Positions 11,344 through 22,275 are shown, numbered from the stretch's first letter. The stretch is DNA of 64,000 nucleotides from Artemisia argyi (GCA_030686995.1 CM060709.1:130681873-130745872), one strand, 5' to 3'. The notes: a model not told the origin generated them from the sequence alone. Numbers and translations: made by a program.

Positions 11344-12208
11344 TTTTCTAGTTTTTACATTAAAAAGAGAGAAGTTTTGGTGAAACCCTAAAGACGAATT
11401 TGGTGCATCTTTTACAGGTTTTTCAAGAGTTCCAAACCCTTGATACCTTGCATTGTAATTGAGATAAGTGTTCTTCTAATTCAATCAATATGTCTATGTG
11501 TTGGTTGTCTATATCTTGTTCTTGTCTCAATTCCATTATGCTAGGCTAGATCTCTCTTGTGTTTGCTTAGATCTAATGAAACCTAGATATTGATTATGTG
11601 TTGATTACTTGTTTATTCTTGTTCTTGGATGAATGATTTATATGTTAGGCTTAAGAAAACTGGCAGATCTCCAAATGGTAACATGCTTGAACGTCTTAAG
11701 AAACATGAACCGAGGCGTACTAGGTCTTTATTGGTTGTATTTAATGCATGAGCCACTGTTTACAATCCCTATAGTTGTGCTGGGTCATGGTGTAGGAGGA
11801 GATAAGAGCTCATAGAATTGGGGAGTTATGTATGCCACCCCATGAATGGTATTAAGGAATACGATCCGTCATCCATGCAATTATAACAAGTAATTAATGT
11901 GTAAAAGATATCTAGGGAGTAATGAAGTCTAAGTAAACACAATTTCTCCAATTACTGCTCACAACCTTTGTAATAATTAGTTTAATTTCATTTTTAGTAT
12001 TTTATTTTGATTGCATCTTAGTTTTGGGTTAGTTGAATAGCAACTAATTCCGCCCACTCTTCCAAAACCCGAGATTTTAATTGCTTTCATAAAAATATAA
12101 AAACACAAAAATAATCTTCCCTCACCTTTAGAACTAGTAATTAGGCTTTCTAATCCTAGCGACACTATTCCTAAGCTAAACGATCAATCCCCAGGTACTT
12201 GTCACTAT

Positions 12209-12222
12209 ACTATACTACAACG
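12209..12222 (-). other. Antisense tRNA-Asp 5' word in the LTR
   Basis: The minus strand reads CGTTGTAGTATAGT, identical to nucleotides 3-16 or so of plant tRNA-Asp(GUC) as I recall it (GTCGTTGTAGTATAGTGG). The element RNA is therefore complementary to the 5'/D-arm side of the tRNA whose 3' end matches the primer site 88 bases downstream. It is present in all four LTRs of A and B. Confidence 0.55.
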
Positions 12223-12309
12223 ATCAGGTACATTGCCTGGTGGGGGTTGTAAGCTTCTCGAGATCCCTCGAGAGGTAAAGCCTGTTGCGATTCCCACGCA
12301 TCAAGTTTT

Positions 12310-12328
12310 TGGCGCCGCAGCCCGGGGA
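12310..12328 (+). other. Primer binding site of element A (tRNA-Asp type)
   Basis: TGGCGCCGCAGCCCGGGGA follows the 5' LTR after six bases. It matches the complement of the plant tRNA-Asp 3' end (TGGCGCCGTTGCCGGGGA, from memory), with differences in the middle. The first eight bases are exact. Confidence 0.7.
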
Positions 12329-12478
12329 ATAGTTATTGTCTAGGTTAGGATTTCTTTTTATTAGATCTACTTGCTAGATTCCTTTCTAGTAAGATTTTTA
12401 TTTTTATTTTTTTTAGGTCTTCTTTAGTCTATCTTATTTCTTCGTGCCTTTGTTCGTAACTCTTTACCAACCGACATC

Positions 12479-14716
12479 ATGGAAGGTGGTAACATCTTTG
12501 AACCCGTCATCCCACCACAACAAAACCCACCACTAGAACCCCTTAGTCCCCGAACCTTAGGAGAGTACTCCCAACCTAGCCATCAAGGCTACCGAAACAC
12601 CATTGAGCTCACCGGAGCCAATGTGACCCCCTTGCGATCCGACACCATCCGGTTGGTGCAAAGCGGATGTGCATTCCATGGACTTCGTTCCGAAGATCCA
12701 AACCAACACCTTAAGGACTTCCTCAAAATCGCAGATTCCATAGACCTAGGTGTTGAAACTAGAGAGACTACCCGTTTACGCCTATTCCAATTCTCTCTAC
12801 GGGATCAAGCTAGTCAATGGCTTGAGCGTTTACCCGCGGGATCCATCACCACATGGGATGATCTCACCACTCGTTTCCTTGCTCAATTTTTCCCACCGGG
12901 GAGAACTACTAAGCTTAGGAATGACATCTTGATGTTTCAACAACGTCAAAATGAATCTCTTTATGAAGCATGGACTCGTTTCAAGGACTTACTCCAAAAA
13001 GTCCCTCATCATGGCATAGATCTTTGGCTCCAAGTCCAAATCTTCTATGACCATATCGACATCTCCACGAGGCGAACCATTGACCAATCGGCCGGTGGTA
13101 AGCTACGTGATCTTAGTGCGGAACAATCATGGGAACTCATAGAAGATCTTGCTCTCTATGAAAACGAAAGTTGGAATGATCCCCGTGACTTTAACAAAAC
13201 GGTCAAGGCAATATCTTTGCCTTCGAACAATTCTAGCACTCCCGATCGTAGGATCATGGAACTTGAGGACCAAGTCAAGTTTCTCATGAAATCTTACGAA
13301 GCTCCGAAGCATTCAAGCCAAGTGAACAAAATCACTTCTTCATGCGAATTATGTAGTGGTCCCCATGACACTCGTGATTGTGTGGAACTCCCCGGAACAG
13401 CTTTTGCGGATTACGCATCCACGCGTACCGACGAAGCGGGAGATAAGTGGTACACTTTCAAGCCCGAGCCAAACACATACGGTGATTCATACAACCCCTC
13501 ATGGAAAAATCACCCAAACCTTAGGTGGATACAAAACCAACCCAATTCTTCCAATCCGCCTAATCGTTATCAACCAAACGGTCCACCATCCAACCGTACT
13601 TTCAACAACAATCCTTCTAACAACTATGGTAGTACCAAAAATCTTGAAGGATTGATGTCAAAGTTCATGGCATCTCAAGAAGCCCGCATAGCTAGGTTCG
13701 AAACCGAATTCAACCAACAACAAACGGAGATGACCAGCAAGATTGACAACTTGTTGAAAGCCCTCAACAACCAAACATTAATCACACCTAGGAAGGACAC
13801 TAGGGACACCAATAGTGGAAGCCAAATTAAGGACCCCTCATCATCCAAACATGTCCACTTTGTCAATGTTGTCACTATTAAGCCAATAGATAAGGAGATA
13901 GAGGAGAGTGACAAGGATGAAGTTAGAATAGAAGCCGATAGTAAGGATGAGAGTAGGGAAGTTGAGGTTAATAAGGATGAGGAATTAGAGGAGGTAGAAC
14001 CTATAGAGGAATACTTTGATAAGTTTCCAACCAAGGAAGAACGGGAATACCATAAGGATTTATTCGATAGTCCCGAGAAAACATATATCTTTGGCGACCC
14101 CCTTATCAAAATGGGAGACCCCTCTAACATTTACATCCCATGTAATATCGGGCACACGCATATATGGAAAGCTTACATCGACCTTAGATCCCCCGTGAAC
14201 ATCATGACTAGGACTTTTTACAATTGGGTGATGAAGAAGCAACTCAATTTTAGGATGATGCCCGGTAAAAATTGGATAAGTAATTTTGTAGGGAGAGTTA
14301 AGGGATTACATGTGATTATAGGGAATCTTACCTATGAGATTGATTTTATGATAGTGGAAGACACTCGTCCGGTGATAGATGCTTGCCTAAGTCAAATAAT
14401 ATTTGGGAAACCATTTGTTGAGGCCACTAGGATGAGTTATGATCCGACTTTAGGGATAGTTAGATTCAAGGAAGAGAATGATGAGGTTGCTTATCAAATG
14501 CCCTACAAGATTGAGCAATACCGCCTTCTCTCTAATTTCGAAAAGGAACGCAAGCAAGCGGCTTATTATAGGAATGGGGAGGATAGACGTAGAGGAGTAG
14601 AGTATGTTAGAAATAGGATGCTTGGTTTCTACAAAGAGTGCTTGCAACTAGGTCCGGAATACAAAACTGGTTTAGAAGACGACCTAGAGAGTGGAACCAA
14701 TGATGAGATCACGTGA
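12479..14716 (+). CDS. Gag/protease-like protein of element A (745 aa)
   Basis: This is an intact frame starting at the first ATG after the leader. The N-terminal third is a retrotransposon gag capsid domain: GCAFHGLRSEDPNQHLKDFL, RLFQFSLRDQASQWLERLP, TTWDDLTTRFLAQFFPP (about residues 60-145), as in Athila/Tat-type Gag. A possible CCHC remnant (CELCSGPHDTRDC, about residue 288) follows. Next come an Asn/Pro-rich linker, a strongly acidic Glu/Asp stretch (about 480-530), and a C-terminal retropepsin-like fold (about 560-680) in which the usual DTGS/DLGS active site reads DLRSPVNIM. The Asp is kept but the following Gly is replaced by Arg, so activity is doubtful. The frame stops before RT. It could serve in particle assembly with pol supplied by a relative. 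Confidence 0.85.
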   Translation: MEGGNIFEPVIPPQQNPPLEPLSPRTLGEYSQPSHQGYRNTIELTGANVTPLRSDTIRLVQSGCAFHGLRSEDPNQHLKDFLKIADSIDLGVETRETTRLRLFQFSLRDQASQWLERLPAGSITTWDDLTTRFLAQFFPPGRTTKLRNDILMFQQRQNESLYEAWTRFKDLLQKVPHHGIDLWLQVQIFYDHIDISTRRTIDQSAGGKLRDLSAEQSWELIEDLALYENESWNDPRDFNKTVKAISLPSNNSSTPDRRIMELEDQVKFLMKSYEAPKHSSQVNKITSSCELCSGPHDTRDCVELPGTAFADYASTRTDEAGDKWYTFKPEPNTYGDSYNPSWKNHPNLRWIQNQPNSSNPPNRYQPNGPPSNRTFNNNPSNNYGSTKNLEGLMSKFMASQEARIARFETEFNQQQTEMTSKIDNLLKALNNQTLITPRKDTRDTNSGSQIKDPSSSKHVHFVNVVTIKPIDKEIEESDKDEVRIEADSKDESREVEVNKDEELEEVEPIEEYFDKFPTKEEREYHKDLFDSPEKTYIFGDPLIKMGDPSNIYIPCNIGHTHIWKAYIDLRSPVNIMTRTFYNWVMKKQLNFRMMPGKNWISNFVGRVKGLHVIIGNLTYEIDFMIVEDTRPVIDACLSQIIFGKPFVEATRMSYDPTLGIVRFKEENDEVAYQMPYKIEQYRLLSNFEKERKQAAYYRNGEDRRRGVEYVRNRMLGFYKECLQLGPEYKTGLEDDLESGTNDEIT

Positions 14717-15269
14717 TAGCCTATGACTTTGAGTCTAGCTACAAGACTCGTAAATAAAGAAAAGCGCTTCTTGGGAGGCAACCCATGTTTTGTGTGATTT
14801 TATTTGTTTGATTGTTATTTGCTTCCGTATGCATGCTTTGTTTTTATTGTTGGTTGATCATGCTTCTCAATTAAAATGTGGAAATACTTTACTATGTTGT
14901 TTGGCCTAGTCTTAACTCCAACCTAAAAGTATTTTTGCAAAAGATAAGTGTAAGGGGAAACCCCAAATATGTTTTTAAGAAACAAACCGATCATGATTCT
15001 CCACAATATTAAATGAACATGTATATTCGTATTTGTTAGAGTCAAATGCTTGTATTGAGTCATAATGAAGTTTTGCAGGATTTTCCAGGAAGTAGGACGA
15101 AGTTTTTCCAGAAATTTTCCGGAAACTTAACATAAGAATTTCTGCAGGTCCATTCTGACGGCGTCAGAGTATTACTCTTGACGGCGTCAGGAGTTAAAAT
15201 CTGGAAATTTTACCGGTTTTGTTTTTCTAACGGAGTCTTATGGTTTTTGTGAATTATTAAGTTTTATAA
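14717..15269 (+). other. Element A non-coding region after the ORF
   Basis: There is no coding signal. It contains AGTGTAAGGGGAAACC near 14948, one of several polypurine-like modules in this family, and two TGACGGCGTCA sites at 15156-15166 and 15179-15189, the same palindrome as in the LTR. The homologous part of element B is 41515-42030. Confidence 0.7.
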
Positions 15270-15607
15270 TGTAACAATTCGCAATTTCAGGTTAATTACT
15301 ATTCCCGGAAAATTTCACTATTCACTTTTACTATTCATTTTTCCCGAAACTTTCCCGAAAGTTGATTTTTATTTGATATTCTCGAGTGATAAATCATTTC
15401 CATGGCAAATTAAATGTTTGACATTCGTCAGCTCATTTTCGTGAAAGTTATTAAGGAATTACACGGAATTACACGTTTTAGGGTAAAACGTCATTCAGAA
15501 ATTCTACGTACAACGAAATTCGACCGCGTTAAGTGACCCCGCATCAGAAAAATGTTTGACACACTCATGATTTATTTGAGAATTAATCGTGACTGAGAAA
15601 AACATGA

Positions 15608-15672
15608 CCAAAGACTTCCCGGCAGGTCACCCAAGCCTGTACTACTCTCGCATAAGCACGCTTAACCGTATG
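15608..15672 (-). ncRNA. 5S rRNA-derived segment within the solo LTR
   Basis: On the minus strand, GTTAAGCGTGCTTATGCGAGAGTAGTAC, then TTGGGTGACC and GGGAAGTC, align with nucleotides about 45-110 of plant 5S rRNA (GTTAAGCGTGCTTGGGCGAGAGTAGTAC..GGGTGACC..GGGAAGTC, from memory). Both the box A and box C regions of the 5S internal promoter are recognisable. Its 5' half is replaced by sequence (GTGGTCTAACGGTTAATCGCC) that instead resembles a tRNA D-arm/A box. It is flanked by the 12-bp inverted repeat AGAAAAATGTTT (15546-15557) / AAACATTTTTCT (15695-15706). It is not a functional 5S gene. The two LTRs of element C lack it. Confidence 0.72.
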
Positions 15673-16353
15673 GGCGATTAACCGTTAGACCACAAAACAT
15701 TTTTCTAAGATGATTTGAGTTTTCAAATTATTAGAAAAAGTCAACATATTTTTCCCTCCTCCATTGACCAAAAATCATCCCTTGATGTTATAAGTCATTT
15801 CGTGATTTTTAGGCTTACGGTTTGATGTCTAAAAGACATTTAATACCAACCGACACTAGACTGAGCCCAGTCTAGACATTATAAGTCATTTTAAATCATT
15901 TTTATCACATTAGAAAAGTAACATTTTACTTTTCTCAATTTTACGCAATATTCGTACGTTTTACGTATTACGCGTTTTAGACCCGTGTTTCCAGTTTTTA
16001 GCAGGGTTTTACCACCCAAATGGAACCTACCACTCATTTTATATTTTATTATGGAACATATGGACATGTTTATCAAAACTTTCAAGTTCCATAATTTTAC
16101 GACACCCGGTTTTACGTTTTGAGGCTTAATCATTTACGATTGGCATTTCCCGGAGTCAAAACTAGCTCCATAACTTGGATAATATCATCCAAAGTCCAAA
16201 TCTTCCTCCCCAAGCCTTGCAAACCGCCATAGGGGGGGGGGGGGAGTCACCATGGTGTGGCTTGATCTTGACCATTGATCTCTAAGATCATTACATGTGT
16301 TCAACTTGGTGAACAAGTGTTGACAAGTCAATGAAATGTAACCTCCTCAAAGG

Positions 16354-16362
16354 CATATAAAG
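16354..16362 (+). promoter_or_regulatory. Probable TATA box of the solo LTR
   Basis: CATATAAAG is followed about 30 bp later by a pyrimidine-rich stretch. The equivalent place in the element C LTRs has GCTATAAATACAAG (about 34651 and 47143), supporting a promoter here. Confidence 0.5.
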
Positions 16363-19045
16363 CCCTCCCTTTCCCCTTGTTGCCGTCCACTTCCACACAC
16401 ACCAACACATTATCCTTTGCTCTTTTCCTTCTAAGTTTCATGCATGATTCAAGTGCTTCTTCAAGGTGGAAACCCTAGTTAGGTCTTAATTCATCAAACA
16501 CTTCCATAACCTTATGAACTTTGGTGATTTCTCTTGAGTTTGAATCCACTCAAGTCACCTCAACCTTCATCATCCATCTTTCAAGATTACAAGGGTAGAA
16601 AGATTGCATGAAGTGAAGTGGGTTGAAGCAAGTCTATCAATGTCCTATCCTTACATGTTAACTTCCTTTCATCTTTGAAAGCCAAAAGTTGTGAGCCAAA
16701 CCCTAACATGCTTCTTGTTAATTAATCATGTTCATATCATTTACATGTTATTCTTGCTATATTATGTCTTGTATAAATGTCCATGATGTATAAAAATGAT
16801 TAAAACAAGTTATTGTTATTGATTGTTACAACAAGTTACTAAAACAAGTAAACTAGTGACTTTCTTGGTAAGACCTGATCAAAATGGTAAAAATATGATA
16901 TTTGATCATTACATATTACAGTAGAGGACTTAACAAGGAAACCGTAGCAACTTGAACCACCCAAAACGAGTATACGAGTCAAAAGTTACGCCCATTTGAA
17001 GTTACCAAAGATTTCCGGCAAACTGCCAAATACCATTCTGATCAAATTTAGGTTTTGAAAGTCACACTTCTGGTCCGATTCATCAAAAAGTTAAAACACG
17101 AAAGTTGTCCGGAACGACGTTTTCGTTCAGGAATAAAGAAGCTCGAGACCTAAAAACACTTTCCGAGTGATAAAATTCTTCAAATTCTAAACAGCCCATT
17201 TTTAGGCGAAAGTCACAAGATTATGGTTATACTTTGAAAGGAACAAGAGGTCTTATGACCTATAATCAAGACCACAACCATGGCTAGAGCCAAGGTTGTG
17301 TCTCATGACCTTGAAACAAGGACCAAAGGTCATGGCTAGGCCATGACGAAATGACCATACAAGCTTACCAAGGCAAATACATGAACTAGAGAAGTTGGCG
17401 ATAACTTGAACATACAATTTGGATCTACTTCATCTAAAAGGAAGCCATGAGATTTTACCAAGAGAAAATGGTCATTCAAGACTTATGAAACTACCCCTAA
17501 TAACAATCTTCATGTACAAATAAACTTTCCTAAGTTTATTCAAATATCGGACATGTAACTTTTCGGATCAAAAGTTATATCTATATATTTTATCAACTAC
17601 TACAATAGTAGGGAGCCTCATGTGAGGAGTTCATTATGTAAGCCGTCGAGTTGAGTTGTGGATTTACGAGTTAAAGTGTCCTGGCTCCTCGAAAGCTTAC
17701 TAACATGACTTCTGAATTATGTCGGCCCGAACGGTAGTAAATGATATACAAAACATACATGTTCATGAATCTTTTCTTTCAAGGACTTACAATATACATC
17801 ATACCACATCATGGACTAAGTGCAAGACATACATATATTGGCATGTTTATGCTTTCTTAGACATTATTCCAAACCTAAGTTGCAACGATTATTCTAGGTT
17901 GCTCGTAGAAGTTCTTACGACATATCCATCATTCTCATTATACATCATCCAACTCAAGGTGAGTTCATAGCCCCACTTTACATTACTTCAATGTTTTACA
18001 AACCCTTGGGGGGAATACATGCTATTTTAACCGAGCACAATGTTTTTAAATTGTATGCTTGCCTGATTGTTTTATTATCACTAAGTACCAGCCTTGCTAA
18101 ACCGAGATCCCTTATTATGAACCATTTAATCACTAGCAATAGTGAGCGCAAATATTGTGAATAGGCCTATTGGGATTGACGAATCCCATTTGTTTTGACT
18201 AAGTTCAAACAAATGCATTAATATTTGAGATTTAGGTATGTTAGCAAAGTACCTACCGGGATAAATCTGCCGATCGATATTGGTACACGTTTACGTTATG
18301 GTATCATAAGCTTAGTGTATAATACATTTTATGGGCGTATAACAACATAGCCTACCTATTTTGCTTTCCAAACATTGGTGTGAGCCTATAACTCACACTA
18401 CCAACATATTGTGTTCAAACATTAAACAAACTCTATGAATATCACTCAACCTTTGTGTTGACCTCTCAAGCATGTATTTCAGGTTCATGACGATCAAGGA
18501 TGGCACGGAATGGCACGGATACTCAAGAGGGCTATAAATTTTATTATCATTCAAAAACACATTTATTATACATTGTAAACATGGAACCATTTGGGACCTC
18601 ATTTTGTAACCTCTGATATTTATACAATTTGAATGATAAATCTTTCAAAACGACTCAATTGGAGTTCGTTTTCTATTATTGTGACTATTGTGCCGTCGAG
18701 TAACACCCAGTTTGAATTCCGCTGCAACCATGAATTGGGGGTGTTACATATAATCTCCATGAAATCTACAAACTTCATTCCACAAGCATTATATCTTACT
18801 TTGTTTTCTAGGATTTAGGAACTTATATAGGATGCCGCCGATTTTACGCGAGGTTGTCTTGTCTATTTTCTCAGGATTTACAGGTTATGTTTGACAAGAA
18901 GATGATTTATATTCTGGAAGGGAAGCTTTGATTGTTCGTTTTCTTGGAAGAAGATTTAACCTGGCCAACCTAAAATCCATACCGAGCGAATCAGGGGAGT
19001 ATTTGATTTCATTCTCTTTACTTTTTCACTTTTACATTCTTTACT

Positions 19046-19067
19046 TGAACATTGGGGACAATGTTCA
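19046..19067 (+). other. Stem-loop, 9-bp perfect stem, GGGA loop
   Basis: TGAACATTG-GGGA-CAATGTTCA, followed by TCTTAAGTGTAAGTGGAGGGT. It is conserved in element B (about 41180-41201, minus). The loop fits the GNRA pattern. Confidence 0.75.
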
Positions 19068-20665
19068 TCTTAAGTGTAAGTGGAGGGTAAAAAGATGATA
19101 CCTTACATATGCACTTTCGCTTGAGTTTGTTTTGTTTGATGGTAGATGTGTAATAAAACTACGAGAAATACTTGTTAGTGTAATTTTAGCGCCAAATTTA
19201 AAATTTTTTACAACATTTAGGAGTGAAACTTTAGCCATAGCAAGCAACTCATTGATAGGAGATTGTATGACTAGCACATAACCGTATATTCAGAAAAATT
19301 TTCCACCCAAAAATGTGAGGTTCGCCTTTAGATTTGATAGGAAAAGCATTTACTATTAGTGCTTATGAGTGTACCGGTAGCATTTAGATTCTAGAACTTG
19401 CGTTAGTGATGCATCCCGAGACCGCTAGTGAGACTACATTCGTGTGGTAGGATTTACTACATGATAAGAGGCATTAGGATCACCCTTGTGTTAAACCCGT
19501 ATTACAATTACTTGACCGTTTAAGTCATATTACTTGGCTAGTTAAGTCAACTAATTTTCCCCACACCCTTAGCGTTGTACTCATTTTTAGTACACGATAC
19601 CCCTAGTACACCCCTCCGAGCCTATCTTTTCGTTTCTAACTTTAAGCATTTTACTTAAAGGAAGAATTTGTTACACCCCACTTAAATGTACAACCAAATC
19701 GCCTTAGCCTTCCGTGTATGCGCTCATTTTTAGTGCATTATTGTTATTTGTTAAACCCTAAGTTAACTTTCTAATTGATTACATGGTTGCTAAGTCGAGT
19801 CATATCCTTGTACATATTGTTTTGGGACGATTGGGACTCATGGGTAAGTACTTATTTTATGGAGTAATGGGGAAGAACATAATATTATTACCCCCCATAT
19901 ATACATTAATCTTAAAAGTGCTCCAAGTGTTTTGATTTTCTGAATTCGAGTCATTAGATTAGTTTAATGTAAAGTATGTAAAGATTCAAGTGTAAGGGGA
20001 ATTCTCATCCCCTATGATGTATTATTTCGGATGGTAGGGTAAGAGTGTATGCAAAAAAAAAAATAAAAAAAAAAATAAATAAATAAATCGAAAAATCAAG
20101 AAAAAGAAAAAAAAAAATATAGAAAAAAAATAGAAAAAAAGAAAAAGAGAAAAAACATACGGACTACCATCCTGTTTCATTCTATGTTTATTTTATGTTT
20201 TTGTTATTTTTCATTTATTAGCTTAAGTCGAGTCTAGTCTTGGCTTAGCAACGCCATATTGTACATGTAATTAACCAAGATTGTTAACTCGCCACCAGTA
20301 AAACTTCCTTTATCCAACAAAACCGTGTAATTCATATCCCTATACCTAACGTTACAACCCTTTAAAGGACCTCTTTGATAGTTTATCCTAGGTGCTTACG
20401 CCATGTGGTGGAGGTTTGATCATTTCCCAAGCCTATGGTAATCTATTTTGCTATGACAGGTAGTGAGAGATATCTTCCATTTTCATAATGTTATATTACT
20501 TTATTACACCCGAGAGATGTGAGTATCTAAACACTATTTGTGAGGTGCTTGTGTATGATCTCCGTGCTTGTCTATTGGTCTTTAGTGGAACGATTATTTG
20601 TTGTAATTACTTTTATATTAGTGTTAAATGACCCCTAACTTGTCTTTTGAGTAGAATAAAAGCTC

Positions 20666-20687
20666 ATTTGCTTGAGGACAAGCAAAT
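20666..20687 (+). other. Stem-loop, 9-bp perfect stem, AGGA loop, before the 3' LTR
   Basis: ATTTGCTTG-AGGA-CAAGCAAAT, followed by CTCAAGTGTAAGGGTATA and the 3' LTR. It has the same architecture as the stem-loop at 19046 (9-bp stem, NGGA loop, then AAGTGTAAG). Confidence 0.75.
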
Positions 20688-20705
20688 CTCAAGTGTAAGG
20701 GTATA

Positions 20706-22113
20706 TGATGAGGCGAAAAATGATTCGTTTTTAGGGGGTCATTTAAGCTCGAATCCGACTTTATTTGATCAAATATTGACCTAAATCGTTCCTTTTGTGA
20801 TTTTAGGTACTTGGAGAGTGAATTCTGGAAAAGAAGCCATTTTGGACGTTTTTGGAGCATAAAAGTGAAGAAAACGGCAAAGTATCAATTTTCCATGCTG
20901 GAAACACTAGGTGACGGCATCAAGAGTAATGCCTTGACGGCGTCAGACATCAAGAATAAAATACCGTAGTTGATGATGGCGTTAAAAGTCATCCTGACGG
21001 CGTCAAAAGGCCAAGAATAAAATACCGTGGGTGGTGACGGCGTCACATAGGCCGTCATAAGTAGATCAAGGCCGTCCGAGGAAGTATTTGGCGGCGAGGT
21101 GACGGCGTCACATGGTTGTCTTGACGCCGTCAGCCCAGTTTTCCTATATATAGTTTTCTAGTTTTTACATTAAAAAGAGAGAAGTTTTGGTGAAACCCTA
21201 AAGACGAATTTGGTGCATCTTTTACAGGTTTTTCAAGGGTTCCAAACCCTTGATACCTTGCATTGTAATTGAGATAAGTGTTCTTCTAATTCAATCAATA
21301 TGTCTATGTGTTGGTTGTCTATATCTTGTTCTTGTCTCAATTCCATTATGCTAGACTAGATCTCTCTTGTGTTTGCTTAGATCTAATGAAACCTAGATAT
21401 TGATTATGTGTTGATTACTTGTTTATTCTTGTTCTTGGATGAATGATTTATATGTTAGGCTTAAAAAAACTGGCAGATCTCCAAATGGTAACATGCTTGA
21501 ACGTCTTAAGAAACATGAACCGAGGCGTACTAGGTGTTTATTGGTTGTATTTAATGCATGAGCCACTGTTTACAATCCCTATAGTTGTGCTGGGTCATGG
21601 TGTAGGAGGAGATAAGAGCTCATAGAATTGGGGAGTTATGTATGCCACCCCATGAATGGTATTAAGGAATACGATCCGTCATCCATGCAATTATAACAAG
21701 TAATTAACGTGTAAAAGATATCTAGGGAGTAATGAAGTCTAAGTAAACACAATTTCTCCAATTACTGCTCACAACCTTTGTAATAATTAGTTCAATTTCA
21801 TTTTTAGTATTTTATTTTGATTGCATCTTAGTTTTGGGTTAGTTGAATAGCAACTAATTCCGCCCACTCTTCCAAAACCCGAGATTTTAATTGCTTTCAT
21901 AAAAATATAAAAACACAAAAATAATCTGCCCTCACCTTTAGAACTAGTAATTAGGCTTTCTAATCCTAGCGACACTATTCCTAAGCTGAACGATCAATCC
22001 CCCGGTACTTGTCACTATACTATACTACAACGATCAGGTACATTGCCTGGTGGGGGTTGTAAGCTTCTCGAGATCCCTCGAGAGGTAAAGCCTGTTGCGA
22101 TTCCCACGCATCT
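20706..22113 (+). repeat. 3' LTR of element A
   Basis: The same length as the 5' LTR (1408 bp). It ends CATCT instead of CATCA, then the duplication GTGTT. Several differences from the 5' LTR are C-to-T or G-to-A changes inside CpG/CNG-rich TGACGGCGTCA sites, as expected from decay of methylated cytosines. Confidence 0.93.
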
Positions 22114-22118
22114 GTGTT

Positions 22119-22183
22119 GTTTTTGGTGTGAGAGTGGCGGTGGTGGCTATGGTGGCCGATTAAGGGGGCGGTGGTGGTGAGTT

Positions 22184-22275
<92 letters not shown>

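Larger units (their letters stand above)
10896..12303 (+). repeat. 5' LTR of element A
   Basis: The LTR has a clear promoter layout: an array of TGACGGCGTCA sites (11102-11322), a TATA box at 11335, and then a transcribed part with an AG-rich start (AAAAAGAGAGAAG). The 60-codon ORF at 11633-11815 recurs in the other LTR only because the DNA is duplicated. The last 130 bases hold an antisense tRNA-Asp-like word (12209-12222) and the palindrome CTCGAGATCCCTCGAG. Confidence 0.92.
15270..18748 (+). mobile_element. Solo LTR (family of element C) inside element A
   Basis: This 3479-bp segment starts TGTAACAATTCGC and ends GGGGGTGTTACA, with target duplication TATAA at 15265-15269 and 18749-18753. 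Element B carries the uninterrupted site (around 41487-41515: ...GAGATTATAAAACTTAATAATTC on plus), which confirms the insertion exactly. It is homologous to both LTRs of element C. It differs by an extra stretch of about 350 bp near 15500-15900 that includes a 5S-rRNA-like segment, and by a run of 13 G at 16232-16244. A TATA-like CATATAAAG lies at 16354. No internal domain remains, so it arose by LTR-LTR recombination. The small ORFs at 15891-16133, 17719-17970, 18393-18602 and 18633-18818 are not genes. Confidence 0.9.
18754..20705 (+). other. Element A 3' non-coding region
   Basis: No coding sequence in the sense direction. It holds a perfect 9-bp stem-loop at 19046-19067 followed by AAGTGTAAGTGGAGGG; AAGTGTAAGGGG near 19990; an A-rich tract at about 20050-20155; and a second 9-bp stem-loop at 20666-20687, followed by AAGTGTAAGGGTATA next to the 3' LTR, probably the polypurine tract region. 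Element B has homologous sequence at 39756-41500 but lacks about 190 bp before the LTR, including the second stem-loop. Confidence 0.7.
10896..22113 (+). mobile_element. Element A: non-autonomous LTR retrotransposon with a gag/protease-like ORF
   Basis: Two 1408-bp LTRs (10896-12303 and 20706-22113) start TGATGAGGCG. The 5' copy ends CATCA and the 3' copy CATCT. The target duplication is GTGTT at 10891-10895 and 22114-22118. By eye the LTRs differ at roughly 15-20 positions. Inside are a tRNA-Asp-type primer site, one long ORF (12479-14716), about 2.5 kb of non-coding 3' sequence, and a nested solo LTR. There is no RT, RNase H or integrase. Without the solo LTR it is about 7.7 kb. The structure fits a large retrotransposon derivative (LARD-like). 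The ORF and primer site suggest the Athila/Tat side of Ty3/gypsy. Confidence 0.9.

Noticed and set aside
11633..11815. 60-codon ORF repeated at 21443-21625
   Set aside because: It is conserved only because both lie in the duplicated LTRs of element A; no domain and no support for translation.
15608..15700. Functional 5S rRNA or tRNA gene
   Set aside because: Only about half of 5S rRNA is present, with internal changes, and no complete tRNA cloverleaf can be drawn.
18393..18602. 69-codon minus ORF recurring at 37113-37322 and 49187-49396 (MRSQMVPCLQ...)
   Set aside because: All three are the same part of one LTR family, antisense; the conservation follows from the repeat.
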